DNA from: Tardiphaga sp.
GTDB taxonomy: Bacteria; Pseudomonadota; Alphaproteobacteria; Rhizobiales; Xanthobacteraceae
Reading direction: 5' to 3'
Length of the DNA: 10,152 nt
Assembly: GCA_028290765.1 (NCBI GenBank)
Contig: JAQGJF010000491.1
Span: 1-10,152 of the forward strand
Shown: piece after piece, positions 1-7,779 of the stretch
Position numbering within the stretch: position 1 is the first letter of the stretch
Layout: every line of letters starts with the position of its first letter
Made by a program: the position numbers and the translations under genes
Notes under the pieces: generated by a model
What the model saw: only the letters and a program-made list of their open reading frames with translations
The model's database searches: none
What the model was told of the DNA's origin: nothing

Positions 1-2
1 GA

Positions 3-1334
3 GAGGACGTGGGCGAGGCCCTGCTCTCGCCGGTGATCCAGCAGCTGCGAAGCCAGCGCGCGGAGGTCAGCGCGCGCGTCGCCGATCTCCAGGGCCGCTA
101 CGGCGAACGCCACCCGGAGATGCTGAAGGCCAAGCGCCAGCTTTCCGACATCGACAATCAGATCCACGCCGAAATCCAGCGCCTGATCTCCAATCTCGAC
201 GCCAAGGCGCAAGTGTCCCGGCAACGGGCCGCGGCGCTCTCGGGCAGCCTCGGGGGCGCGAAAGGAACCTTGGCCGCCAACAACCGCGCCACCGTGCGTC
301 TCAACGAACTGCAACGATCGGCCGACGCCTCGCGCACGCTGTATGAGAGCTATCTCACCCGCTTCAAGGAGACGAGCACCCAGCAGGGCATCGAGCAGTC
401 CGACGCCCGCATCGTGTCGAAGGCCAAGATCCCCACCAAGCCGAGTTCCCCGAACGTCCCGATAAACCTGACCCTCGGCATGGTCCTGGCGCTCGCCGCG
501 GGCATCGGCGCGACCACCCTGGCGCAGATGCTGGACGCCGGCCTCGGGACGGCCGAAGACGTCGAGACGCGCCTGAAGGCGTCCTATCTCGGCGCCATTC
601 CGCTGCTCAGCTCCGTGACCGACGAGGCGGACATCGCGCCGATCGACTTCGTGGTCACCAAGCCGCTGTCGAGCTTCTCGGAGGCGTTCCGAAACCTGCG
701 GACCTCCGTCCTCTATGCGCGGCTGGGAGAGCCGGTGAAGGTGGTTGCGATCACCTCCGCCCTGCCCGGCGACGGCAAGACGACGACGGCCATCTGTTTC
801 GGACGCGCCAGCGCGCTGCTTGGACAAAAGGTCATTATCGTCGACTGCGACCTTCGGCGCCGCACGGTGAACCGCGTCCTCGCCAACGATCCGAAGCTCG
901 GCCTGCTGGAGGTGCTCAGCGGAGAAGCCACGCTGCAGCAGGCGGTGAACATCGACGAAGCCAGCGGCGCCCACGTGCTGCCGCTCGTGAAGAGCACCTT
1001 CACGCCGAAGGATGTGTTCGGCAGCGTGGCGATGGATCGCCTGCTCGCCGATCTCCGCGCCCGGTACGACCTGGTGATCCTCGACACGGCGCCCGTCTTG
1101 CCGATCGCCGATACGCGTATCCTGGCGCCCAAGGCCGACGCCGTGATCTTCCTGGCCCGCTGGCGCAAGACGCCCGAGCACGCGATCGAGGCGGCGTTCC
1201 GGCTGTTGCGCGCCACCGGCGCCTACCTTGGCGGAGTCGTGCTGACCCAGGTCGACATGCAGCAGCAGGCCAAATACGGCTATGGCGACCCCGGGTACTA
1301 CTACGCGGAGTACAAGAAATATTACGCCGAGTGA
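3..1334 (+). CDS. Wzc/ExoP-like polysaccharide co-polymerase with C-terminal BY-kinase domain (5' end outside window)
   Basis: Inner-membrane protein that controls chain length and export of a Wzy-type polysaccharide and autophosphorylates on tyrosine. The frame is open from the left edge (codons from base 3). A GTG at 9 is in frame, but the family's first membrane helix and Wzz region are missing, so the start lies upstream. Numbering from 9: a long helical/coiled-coil periplasmic stretch (about 10-120); a proline-rich segment ending in SSPNVP just before the second membrane helix (about 151-175); the BY-kinase EAFRNLR (ExxRxxR) motif at 225-231; Walker A PGDGKTTT around 253-260; Walker A' VDCDLRRR at 278-285; Walker B LDTAP from about 358. 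The C-terminus has eight tyrosines in the last 22 residues, the usual autophosphorylation cluster. It is convergent with the small membrane protein gene, 16 nt away. Family assignment is firm; the substrate polysaccharide is unknown. Confidence 0.95.
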   Translation, partial: EDVGEALLSPVIQQLRSQRAEVSARVADLQGRYGERHPEMLKAKRQLSDIDNQIHAEIQRLISNLDAKAQVSRQRAAALSGSLGGAKGTLAANNRATVRLNELQRSADASRTLYESYLTRFKETSTQQGIEQSDARIVSKAKIPTKPSSPNVPINLTLGMVLALAAGIGATTLAQMLDAGLGTAEDVETRLKASYLGAIPLLSSVTDEADIAPIDFVVTKPLSSFSEAFRNLRTSVLYARLGEPVKVVAITSALPGDGKTTTAICFGRASALLGQKVIIVDCDLRRRTVNRVLANDPKLGLLEVLSGEATLQQAVNIDEASGAHVLPLVKSTFTPKDVFGSVAMDRLLADLRARYDLVILDTAPVLPIADTRILAPKADAVIFLARWRKTPEHAIEAAFRLLRATGAYLGGVVLTQVDMQQQAKYGYGDPGYYYAEYKKYYAE

Positions 1335-1350
1335 TGCGGCCTGGCGCGGC

Positions 1351-1629
1351 CTAGGACAGCCACGCGATGGCCGTGCTGATCCCGGCGTCCCAGATCGCGA
1401 AGCAGGCCGCGGCGGCCATGAGGAATGTCGCGCTCAATGCGACGCCTCGGCCATAGGCCATTCGAGGACCGGAAGGCGTGGCGACCATTTCATCCAGCAG
1501 GGCCTGGAGCTCGAGCGCCGGAGACGCCACCGGAACCGCGTCGCCGCCGGCCAAGGCGGGGCCGGTCCGGCGCCTGGGCGCGATGCCGGCCCAGTCGTTC
1601 CCAGGGCGAAGTCGATCGACGTTAGCCAT
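1351..1629 (-). CDS. small single-helix membrane protein, function unknown
   Basis: A 92-residue protein I do not recognise. The frame stays open upstream, but ATG at 1629 is preferred because GGGAG lies 7 nt before it (1637-1641) and the sequence further upstream is not protein-like. Residues 1-58 are probably cytoplasmic: basic and Pro/Ala-rich at first, then an acidic helical stretch (LELQALLDEM, 39-48). One hydrophobic segment follows (about 62-80), then a short tail (DAGISTAIAWLS). There is no signal peptide or catalytic motif. It is the last gene of the minus-strand cluster, 118 nt after the GT4 gene, and its end faces the end of the BY-kinase gene. Being in an EPS locus, it could be an accessory of the export or kinase complex, but that is inference. 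Short genes on the strand opposite a GC-rich sequence can be artefacts; the good ribosome site and clear membrane segment argue for a real gene. Confidence 0.6.
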   Translation of the reverse strand: MANVDRLRPGNDWAGIAPRRRTGPALAGGDAVPVASPALELQALLDEMVATPSGPRMAYGRGVALSATFLMAAAACFAIWDAGISTAIAWLS

Positions 1630-1747
1630 TCTAGCTCTCCCGCACGCTCCCGAGATAACCGCAGGAAGCGTTAAGTGCAGGTTTCGTTCCTGGATACGAA
1701 CAGTGAGTCGATGCCGACGTAAGCCACTTCGCTTGCGCAGCGCAGAA
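1630..1747. other. intergenic stretch between the GT4 gene and the small membrane protein gene
   Basis: 118 nt between two minus-strand genes. It has a weak inverted repeat (TTCGT...ACGAA) and no T-run that would make it a convincing terminator. No clear promoter is visible, so the small gene could be read through from the glycosyltransferase or have its own undetected promoter. Confidence 0.4.
1637..1641 (-). promoter_or_regulatory. ribosome binding site deciding the start of the small membrane protein
   Basis: On the minus strand GGGAG, within GGGAGAG, lies 7 nt before the ATG at 1629. This supports that start over upstream in-frame starts in the longer open frame, which runs to 1857 and would overlap the glycosyltransferase gene. 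Confidence 0.5.
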
Positions 1748-2875
1748 TTAATGGCCGCGACCACCCATGCCGAAAACGTCGAGATATTGGATGGCGATCG
1801 TGTCCACCGCAAAGTCCCGCGAGCGCAGGACCAACGGCTCGGGATTCCGCGGCGCATCCCTTGTCGTTTGAATTGCCCGCGCCAAAGCCGGCGGATCGTT
1901 CATGGGGACCAAGACACCGTACCGACCCCTTTCAAGAATTTCCGAGGGACCGCATGGACAGTCGGTGCTTATTACAGGAAGACCAAAGGACAGCGCCTCG
2001 ACAATCACGTTCCCGAAGCCCTCTAAGCGGGACGACAGTACGAACACATCCGCGGTTCGATACCAATCAGTCGGATCGATCGCAAATCCTGCAAACCTCA
2101 CACTTGCGCCGAGTCCCAGCCTCTCCTTGAGATCGGAAAGATCCTGTCGCAAGGGGCCATCGCCGACGATCGCCAGCCGCGCGCAGAAACCGGGCGGAAG
2201 CAGGGCGAATGCGCGGAGCAAGGTCGCATAATCCTTCTCCGGCTTGAGCTTACCGACCGCCAGCACGTTGAAGCCATCGTGGGCGCCCCAGAGAGAGAGA
2301 CGTAGATTGGCGTCGGCCGCTGGCCCGCCACACTCGATGGCGGCGGGATTGTAGATTACGCTCACGCTGTCAGGTCTCAACGCGCCTAGGGCGCATAGGT
2401 CGGCCTTGACGCCGTTAGAGACCGCGATGATCCCGGTGGCGGCGGGGTAGGTTCGCCGGATGCTGTACTTCAGTAGGGTTGGATTGGTCCCCGCCTCGGC
2501 CCGGCGGTCGAGGCTGAGCTGCACGTGATCGCTCAAGAACAGCTTTCCAATTCGGCCTGCCAGGATCCAGGCGATGGTCGCCGCGGATGTCAGGGGCCAC
2601 ATCGCCGCTAGGGTGACGCTTGGCAGGCGTTCTCTGAGGTAGCGCCGCAGGGGCGGGATCGCGGACCGGATGCGATCGGCGCCGAGGTCCCAGACCGTGG
2701 CTCCCGCCGGGAGCAGGCCCAGAAGTTCGCCCTCCCTTCGCATGAGCACAAATTCAACCTGATGCCCGGCACGCAGCCATGCCGCGGCGAGGTTCAGGTG
2801 AAGGCGCTCGGCACCTCCGCCGCCTAGGTCGGGCAGGACGATCGAAATCAACCCGCTAGCTGGTGGTCGAGCCAA
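1748..2875 (-). CDS. GT4-family glycosyltransferase (GT-B fold)
   Basis: A 375-residue cytoplasmic or membrane-associated transferase that adds a sugar from a nucleotide-sugar donor to the growing lipid-linked repeat unit. The N-terminal domain opens with a hydrophobic strand and the Gly-rich acceptor-side loop LGGGGAE (17-23). The C-terminal domain has the hallmarks of GT4: VLAVGKLKPEKD (204-215), IVGDGPLRQDL (236-246), VRFAGF (259-264), and ADVFVLSSRLEGFGNVIVEA with the EX7E pair E285/E293, followed by GLPVISTDCPCGPSEIL. Length is normal. The start is TTG, chosen because there is no in-frame ATG upstream before a stop and a GGAG motif sits 8 nt before it. It begins 28 nt after the flippase stop, so it is probably co-transcribed with it. 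Donor sugar and linkage cannot be read from sequence. Confidence 0.93.
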   Translation of the reverse strand: MARPPASGLISIVLPDLGGGGAERLHLNLAAAWLRAGHQVEFVLMRREGELLGLLPAGATVWDLGADRIRSAIPPLRRYLRERLPSVTLAAMWPLTSAATIAWILAGRIGKLFLSDHVQLSLDRRAEAGTNPTLLKYSIRRTYPAATGIIAVSNGVKADLCALGALRPDSVSVIYNPAAIECGGPAADANLRLSLWGAHDGFNVLAVGKLKPEKDYATLLRAFALLPPGFCARLAIVGDGPLRQDLSDLKERLGLGASVRFAGFAIDPTDWYRTADVFVLSSRLEGFGNVIVEALSFGLPVISTDCPCGPSEILERGRYGVLVPMNDPPALARAIQTTRDAPRNPEPLVLRSRDFAVDTIAIQYLDVFGMGGRGH

Positions 2876-2883
2876 TCGGAAAG

Positions 2884-2887
2884 CTCC
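2884..2887 (-). promoter_or_regulatory. ribosome binding site supporting a TTG start (GT4 gene)
   Basis: GGAG on the minus strand, 8 nt before the TTG at 2875. It lies in the 28 nt between the flippase stop and the glycosyltransferase start. It supports TTG initiation instead of a start further inside the gene. Confidence 0.5.
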
Positions 2888-2903
2888 ACGGACCCAGTTG
2901 CGC

Positions 2904-4274
2904 TCACCAGGGCGTGCAACGAATCCCCGTCAGCTTCTTCGCCTGCCATACCATGCCCAGACTTGATGCCGCCATTGCAACAGTGCTCGCGATGGCGGCG
3001 CCTAGCGCCCCCATCGCAGGAACAAGCGCAAATCCTAGCAGTGCGTTGATCAACGTCGCTCCGATGATCGTGCGCAATATCGCATTCTCGTGGCCTGTCA
3101 TGAGTAGCAAAATCCCCGCGGCGCCAGTGCTGGCAGTGATCAACTGGCCAAGAATGAGCACGTCGATAGGCAGCTGGGCTCCGATGTATTGATCACCGAA
3201 TATAAGATGTATTAAAGGATGAATGAAAATGAGAATACCCACGGCTGGAGGCAAAGCCGTACCAAGCATAATGCGTATCACTGTCCGGACACGGCGCTGC
3301 AATTGCCCTGGCGTTCCTCGGATCTTCAACTCGGCGATTTGGGGCGCCAGGATCTGAGCGCCCACCGCCATGCCAATGCCCAGCAAAGACGATCCGAGGA
3401 AGGCAATGCGAAAAGAGCTGATCTCAGACTTGGTGGCGAAACGATCAAGGAGGAGCACGGCCAACGAGCCATTCATGACCTGCACGCCTGACAGGAGCGA
3501 CAGCGGCGGCAGGCTACGCATCCACGCCCGCATGCGGTACTTTGGAGCGGCACGCCGCACGTCTTCCGGCAACGCGCTGATCATTAAGGACGTGCCCACC
3601 GCGAACGCGCAACCGGCGGCCGCGAGATGCACCATCATCGCACCACCTGCGCCGAGCTTCCGATGGAAGACCAGGGCGGTCGCCGCCAAGCCAAGAGACA
3701 GAGCGCCTGGCCGCACGATCTGGTCAGGGATTTGCGCCCAAACGGAACGGCCAAGGCCAAGCAAGGCTGCGCCTCTGAGGTTGGCCAATGAAAAGAATGG
3801 CAGGAGAGCCACCGCGGACCACCACAAAACCCGATCCCCCGGTGGAATGTGCAACAGGATCACGGGCGCAGCGAGAACGAGGGCCGCCACCGCGCCAATC
3901 AGCACAAACCCGTTGGACGCCAGGAGGGCCCCGCGCAAGTTCTCCCATCGGGCGTCCGCGACATCCCGCGCGACCTCGCGCATCAGCAAGTTCGCCGTAC
4001 CATCGTGCAACGGAACGGCGAGCACCGTCACGATCGTGAACGCCAACGTGTACGCGCCGAATTCCGTTGGGCCCAGCACGCGGGCTAACAAGACGTTCGC
4101 CGCGAATCCGAGAAGCAGCCCGAGGGTTCGAAGCCCGAAGCTACCGCCGAACCGCATGCTCGACGTGATGAGCGTTGGGAACCGGGTGCGGTAGCCGTGC
4201 AACCGACGCCCAATGCCTACGGCAAAACAGACGAGTGCACGCCGTCGGGAGCCAGCTAAGTTCTCGCCGATCAC
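2904..4274 (-). CDS. Wzx-like lipid-linked oligosaccharide flippase (MOP superfamily)
   Basis: A polytopic inner-membrane protein of up to 456 residues that would translocate the undecaprenyl-linked repeat unit to the periplasm. It shows about 12 hydrophobic segments along its length. The N-terminal segment, GLLLGFAANVLLARVLGPTE followed by FGAYTLAF, is typical of the polysaccharide-biosynthesis branch (RfbX/Wzx), and a HPLIHLIFGDQY-type segment occurs in the C-terminal half. GTG at 4274 overlaps the methyltransferase stop (GTGA), which suggests translational coupling, although no strong Shine-Dalgarno precedes it. Family members usually start about 10 residues before the first helix, so ATG at 4157 (residue 40, MRFGGSF) is a serious alternative. 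G+C falls locally near 3180-3260. The family is clear; the transported glycan is not known. Confidence 0.9.
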   Translation of the reverse strand: MIGENLAGSRRRALVCFAVGIGRRLHGYRTRFPTLITSSMRFGGSFGLRTLGLLLGFAANVLLARVLGPTEFGAYTLAFTIVTVLAVPLHDGTANLLMREVARDVADARWENLRGALLASNGFVLIGAVAALVLAAPVILLHIPPGDRVLWWSAVALLPFFSLANLRGAALLGLGRSVWAQIPDQIVRPGALSLGLAATALVFHRKLGAGGAMMVHLAAAGCAFAVGTSLMISALPEDVRRAAPKYRMRAWMRSLPPLSLLSGVQVMNGSLAVLLLDRFATKSEISSFRIAFLGSSLLGIGMAVGAQILAPQIAELKIRGTPGQLQRRVRTVIRIMLGTALPPAVGILIFIHPLIHLIFGDQYIGAQLPIDVLILGQLITASTGAAGILLLMTGHENAILRTIIGATLINALLGFALVPAMGALGAAIASTVAMAASSLGMVWQAKKLTGIRCTPW

Positions 4275-5248
4275 TGAAGCGGCTTGATGGCGCGCACAAC
4301 GGCCGCGCGGCTGGTCCCAACATCCACGTAATGCGCCTTTATGACCTTCGCGCCGTTGCGCTCGAACATCGCGGCAACGTCGCGAAGACGTTGCGGATGG
4401 TCATGTTCCGGCGAAAACACATCGAACGTATCGAGCACCGTCCACTCTCGCAGTTGCACTTTCGAGAGTCCGCTTGGGAGCGTCCTGAGGTCCACCATGG
4501 GCAAGAACCGCGTGAGCGCACCCAGCCCGATGCTGTTCAGGATCGAGGCCATCCCCATCATCCAGTCCACGTTGGCTTCAATCAATCGAAGGAGCCGACC
4601 ATGCGACAGTCTTTTCGTAAATGGGCGAAGTATGTACTTAGCGCTTATCTTCGTCCACCAACCTCTTATCGCATAGAAATCCACAACAATCTCTCCGCCA
4701 GGCTTGGTTTTTAATATTAAAGAATTTACAGAAGATTCGAAATCTGGCGTATGCTGAAGAACTCCGAGACAAAACACGCGATCAAAAGTATTATCTGGAA
4801 ACGGCATCTCGTAGATACTTGCTTGAAACAACCTGAACCGATCGGGCGCGACAGAGCCGTTGTTGGTGAAATTTGCTTCGACCGCAGTGGAGTAATCGAG
4901 TGACCAAAGACGTGCCTTGGTGCGCTCCAGTACGACCCTGCTAAAGCGACCGGCACCCGATCCGACCTCGAGGACATCTAACTCCGCAAGCTCTTCGGGC
5001 GTCCAAGCTGTGGCAACAAAAAAACGTTGTTCACTGACGCGAGTTCCATCTTCCGGGCTATCTATTTGCGTTCTAGGAAACAGATTCCACTGCTTTCCGA
5101 AATTTTCGGCGTAGTTTTGGGAACCGCAAATTCTTGGTATTCCATTCACGATCGGAAAAGAATTACCTTCCGAATCATGAAGTCTTCCTTCCGAAGGAAG
5201 TAACGGCAAGCCATTATGTGGATTTATAATCTGAATGGTCATTTTCAT
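4271..5248 (-). CDS. class I SAM-dependent methyltransferase with Trm112-like N-terminus
   Basis: Predicted cytoplasmic enzyme that transfers a methyl group from S-adenosylmethionine, probably to a sugar of the repeat unit given its neighbours. Numbering from ATG 5248 (325 aa): a short N-terminal module ending FPIVNGIP (31-38), resembling Trm112-like domains but lacking their cysteine pairs; [16 protein letters not shown] (48-63), a signature seen in methyltransferases of surface-polysaccharide loci; motif [12 protein letters not shown] (92-102); acidic motif II LDYS with D118; and [20 protein letters not shown] (150-169). The start is uncertain. ATG 5299 is also in frame, but the first 17 codons are not family-like and the base composition changes near 5248. 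No clear Shine-Dalgarno precedes any candidate (5299, 5248, 5242). Most of the gene is only about 40-50% G+C, unlike its neighbours, which suggests acquired DNA. Its stop overlaps the flippase start by 4 nt. Confidence 0.88.
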   Translation of the reverse strand: MKMTIQIINPHNGLPLLPSEGRLHDSEGNSFPIVNGIPRICGSQNYAENFGKQWNLFPRTQIDSPEDGTRVSEQRFFVATAWTPEELAELDVLEVGSGAGRFSRVVLERTKARLWSLDYSTAVEANFTNNGSVAPDRFRLFQASIYEMPFPDNTFDRVFCLGVLQHTPDFESSVNSLILKTKPGGEIVVDFYAIRGWWTKISAKYILRPFTKRLSHGRLLRLIEANVDWMMGMASILNSIGLGALTRFLPMVDLRTLPSGLSKVQLREWTVLDTFDVFSPEHDHPQRLRDVAAMFERNGAKVIKAHYVDVGTSRAAVVRAIKPLQ

Positions 5249-5495
5249 CGCAGTCTGGGTGGGGGCGTAGAGTATCGTGCAATTCTGAATGGAGTCCATG
5301 CGCCAGGAGTATCGGTGGCGGCGCCCGCAGCGCTTCGCCGCGCATTTTAAAAGGCAGCCAATGTTCTGAGGCGCGACCTAGAGACATCCTATCGCTGGAA
5401 CGTTTGCTTATTTCTGCCAAGCAGGCGTACCCGGCCGGACAGTGCGCCGGCAGTGCCATCGTTGATCGTCAATCGCCGACGGCGACAGCGGCGCG

Positions 5496-5523
5496 TTGCA
5501 CGGTTGTGATGAGGTCTTATACA
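5496..5523 (+). promoter_or_regulatory. candidate sigma70-type promoter for the amidotransferase gene
   Basis: TTGCAC (5496-5501) and TATACA (5518-5523) are separated by 16 nt. The -35 matches 3/6 and the -10 matches 4/6 of the consensus. Transcription would start near 5530, giving a leader of about 33 nt before the TTG at 5563, which fits an ordinary promoter. The match is weak and could be chance. Confidence 0.3.
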
Positions 5524-5550
5524 ACGGCTTCCTCGCGTGGGGCGTCGGGT

Positions 5551-5555
5551 GGAGA
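5551..5555 (+). promoter_or_regulatory. ribosome binding site deciding a TTG start
   Basis: GGAGA ends 7 nt before TTG at 5563. It supports initiation directly before the cysteine codon, as this enzyme class requires, and argues against the upstream in-frame start at 5404. Confidence 0.65.
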
Positions 5556-5562
5556 ATCGGGC

Positions 5563-7500
5563 TTGTGCGGCATTGTCGGCCTGGTCTCTGCCTCGATAAA
5601 CGAAAACACGCGCCCGTTGTTGGACGCAATGACGAGATCGCTGGCCCACCGGGGGCCCGATGCGCATAACATCTGGATCGATACGGAAGCCGGCGTAGGC
5701 TTCGGGCATCGGCGGCTTTCGATCATCGACGTGACGAGCGGCGGGGCCCAGCCCATGGCCTCCGCCGACGGCCGCTTCGTCATCACGTTCAATGGTGAGA
5801 TTTTCAACTTCGCAGACCTGAGGCGGCGGTTGGGTGTCGGGCGGCCTCACGCCTGGCGGGGCCATGCAGACACCGAGGTCTTGGTGGAGGCGATCGCCCG
5901 GTGGGGCGTGGACGAAGCGCTGGAGGCGATCGAAGGGCAATTCGCCTTCGGCTTATGGGACCGATCGAAGCGGGAACTGACCCTGGCCCGCGATCGGTTT
6001 GGAGAAAAACCCCTCTACTACGGACGTCTCGGCAAGGATTTCGTCTTCGCCTCCGAACTGCCGGCGTTCCGCTTGCATCCGCAGTTCACGCGCGAGCTCA
6101 ATACCGAGGTTTTGCCCACCTACCTTCGCTACGGCTACGTGCCCCATCCGTCGTCCATCTATCGACAGGTGTCGAAACTGCCGCAGGGCGCGGTCTTTCG
6201 CCTGACCGCATCAATGCTCGCCAGCCCATTGCCGCCGCCGCAACTGTTCTGGTCGCCTCAAAATGCCTTGGACTGGGCGCAAACCAACCCCTTCGAGGGA
6301 TCGGAGGCCGAAGCCATCGAGGCGCTGGACGCGCTGCTTCGCAAGGTCGTGGGATCGCGCATGGTCTCCGACGTGCCCCTGGGGAGCCTGCTCTCGGGCG
6401 GCATAGACTCCTCGCTCGTGACCGCCTTGATGCAGAGCCAGTCTTCGCGGCCGGTGAAGACGTTCACCATCGGCAGTTGGGACAAGGAGCTCAATGAAGC
6501 CGAGCACGCGAGCGCGATCGCGGGGGCCATCGGCACCGACCACACCGAGCTGTACGTCGGCCCCGAGCAGGCGTTGAGTGTCATTCCAAGGCTGGGCGCC
6601 ATCTATGGCGAACCCTTCGCGGATTCTTCTCAAGTGCCGACGTTCCTGGTCTCAAGCTTGGCCCGCTCGAGCGTGACCGTGGCGCTGTCGGGCGACGGCG
6701 GCGACGAGGTCTTCGGGGGCTACAATCGGTATTTTCTCGGATCAGCTTGGGGCCGGATCGCCCAGGTTCCCTTGCCGCTTCGCCGCGCGCTGAAGGCCTG
6801 TATCCAGGCTGTCCCACCGGAGACTTGGACAAGAGGGGCGGCCCTGACGCCGTTCCTGCCGCGGGAGCTTGGTTCCGGCCGCGCTGGCGACAAACTGCAC
6901 AAGTGGGCCGAGAAGGCGGGCGCGACGGACGACAGCGATTTCCTGAACCAGCTGCTTTCCGTGTGGGAGCATCCGGGCAGCGTCCTTCAGGCCCCAGCGG
7001 GCGGCGGAATGTTGAAGAGCGACCTTCGATTACCGCGCGGCTCGAGCTTCATTGAGCGCGCGATGTGCCTGGACACCCAGTACTACCTGCCCGACGACAT
7101 TCTAGTGAAGGTCGATCGCGCCAGCATGGCCAGCAGCCTTGAAGTGCGCGCCCCTTTTTTGGATCGCGACGTTCTGAAGTTCGCCTGGAGCTTGCCGATG
7201 GCGATGAAGGTCAGGGGCGGCATAGGCAAACGTGTGCTTCGCGGCGTCCTCAGCCGCTACGTGCCGCCGGCCATGTTCGAAAGGCCGAAGCAGGGCTTTG
7301 CCGTTCCCGTCGCCCAATGGCTGCGCGGAGAGCTGCGACCCTGGGCCGAGGACCTGCTGAGCGAGCAACGATTGACGACCCAGGGCGTCTTCCAGCCGGC
7401 GGAAGTGCGCAAGGTCTGGGCGCAGCATCTCAGCGGCGAACGCAATTGGGATACCCGCCTCTGGACCGTCTTGATGTTTCAATCGTGGCTCGACGGTTAG
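5563..7500 (+). CDS. asparagine-synthetase-like glutamine amidotransferase (AsnB family)
   Basis: A 645-residue cytoplasmic enzyme of the glutamine-hydrolysing asparagine synthetase family. Members in EPS loci are thought to amidate a sugar carboxylate or a related acceptor; true asparagine synthesis cannot be excluded. The start is TTG at 5563, preceded by GGAGA. After removal of Met, Cys2 (CGIVG) becomes the N-terminal nucleophile of the class II glutaminase domain. Supporting glutaminase motifs are HRGPD (29-33), GHRRLSIID (48-56), FNGEIFNF (76-83) and D103 in HADTE. A synthetase domain follows, with the pyrophosphate loop SGGIDSS (278-284), [15 protein letters not shown] from 376, and the C-terminal [20 protein letters not shown] region. 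Both half-reactions therefore look intact. The frame is open to 5404, but that extension is low-complexity and would bury the nucleophile. The gene stands alone on the plus strand between two minus-strand units. Confidence 0.94.
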   Translation: MCGIVGLVSASINENTRPLLDAMTRSLAHRGPDAHNIWIDTEAGVGFGHRRLSIIDVTSGGAQPMASADGRFVITFNGEIFNFADLRRRLGVGRPHAWRGHADTEVLVEAIARWGVDEALEAIEGQFAFGLWDRSKRELTLARDRFGEKPLYYGRLGKDFVFASELPAFRLHPQFTRELNTEVLPTYLRYGYVPHPSSIYRQVSKLPQGAVFRLTASMLASPLPPPQLFWSPQNALDWAQTNPFEGSEAEAIEALDALLRKVVGSRMVSDVPLGSLLSGGIDSSLVTALMQSQSSRPVKTFTIGSWDKELNEAEHASAIAGAIGTDHTELYVGPEQALSVIPRLGAIYGEPFADSSQVPTFLVSSLARSSVTVALSGDGGDEVFGGYNRYFLGSAWGRIAQVPLPLRRALKACIQAVPPETWTRGAALTPFLPRELGSGRAGDKLHKWAEKAGATDDSDFLNQLLSVWEHPGSVLQAPAGGGMLKSDLRLPRGSSFIERAMCLDTQYYLPDDILVKVDRASMASSLEVRAPFLDRDVLKFAWSLPMAMKVRGGIGKRVLRGVLSRYVPPAMFERPKQGFAVPVAQWLRGELRPWAEDLLSEQRLTTQGVFQPAEVRKVWAQHLSGERNWDTRLWTVLMFQSWLDG

Positions 7501-7772
7501 CGGCTATCGCCGCAGCCTGTGCTCGGCGCCTTTGGCTTCCGATGCAGATCAGATCGAAGCGCCCTGCTATCGACCGCGCTTTGGGTCGCCTTGGGCCTGC
7601 TGGCGCTCAGCAGCTACGCGATCGACGTGGCCCGCGGCCGCGGACGTCCCTTCGAACTTCGCCGCACAGCCTGCCAGCCCAGGGGGGGCATCGCCGCGGT
7701 CCGCTTGCGGATCAAGGCGCTGCGCTAGCCACTGAATGGCCTTCGATAGGCGAATCGTCATCGCGGTAGCGA
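7501..7772. other. gap between convergent amidotransferase and GT-C genes
   Basis: 272 nt with no recognisable gene. It holds a possible small membrane ORF (listed separately), a run of seven G (7682-7688), and a short hairpin next to the stop of the GT-C gene. No T-rich tail marks a clear intrinsic terminator in either direction. Confidence 0.5.
7519..7728 (+). CDS. possible small membrane ORF, doubtful
   Basis: A 69-codon frame from GTG 7519, in the same frame as the amidotransferase just after its stop. It contains one convincing hydrophobic helix (LLSTALWVALGLLALSSYAI, about residues 17-36) followed by a basic tail. About four fifths of its codons end in G or C, which favours coding but is not decisive in this GC-rich DNA. 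No Shine-Dalgarno is visible before the GTG, and the G7 tract lies in its 3' part, so the end of the frame is unreliable. It may be a real small protein, the remnant of a membrane protein gene, or chance. Function unknown. Confidence 0.25.
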   Translation: MLGAFGFRCRSDRSALLSTALWVALGLLALSSYAIDVARGRGRPFELRRTACQPRGGIAAVRLRIKALR

Positions 7773-7779
7773 CTACCGC
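7763..7779. other. short perfect inverted repeat at the end of the GT-C gene
   Basis: GCGGTAG - CGA - CTACCGC, a 7-bp stem with a 3-nt loop. On the minus strand one arm contains the TAG stop of the GT-C gene. There is no U-run after it in either direction, so it is at most a weak terminator or an mRNA-end structure. Confidence 0.3.

Larger units (their letters stand above)
5249..5562. promoter_or_regulatory. divergent intergenic region between methyltransferase and amidotransferase
   Basis: 314 nt between divergent starts, so promoters for both directions are expected. On the minus strand a TAAAAT hexamer (5344-5349, 5/6 to a -10 box) has no matching -35. A 6-bp inverted repeat GCGGCG/CGCCGC (5318-5323 and 5336-5341) lies in the possible methyltransferase leader. 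A plus-strand candidate promoter is listed separately. Open frames across the region are not protein-like. Confidence 0.45.

Noticed and set aside
1335..1380. Possible bidirectional terminator between the convergent kinase and small membrane protein genes
   Set aside because: Only 4-6 bp interrupted stems and no T-run on either strand.
1679..1735. 18-codon minus-strand ORF (MAYVGIDSLF...) between the GT4 gene and the small membrane protein gene
   Set aside because: Too short to support, with no clear ribosome site and no overlap with the next start.
1478..2026. Plus-strand open frame (182 codons) opposite the glycosyltransferase and small membrane protein genes
   Set aside because: It lies antisense to a well-supported GT4 gene, its translation is Arg/Pro/Ser-rich without motifs, and it has no ribosome site. 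It is a GC-rich shadow.
3370..4194. Plus-strand open frame of 274 codons
   Set aside because: It is fully antisense to the flippase gene and its translation is low-complexity and Arg/Ala/Pro-rich; a mirror of the hydrophobic codons of the real gene.
5554..5558. GANTC (CcrM-type) site overlapping the amidotransferase ribosome site, and another at 9018-9022
   Set aside because: Single five-base sites occur often by chance, and nothing here shows that methylation matters.
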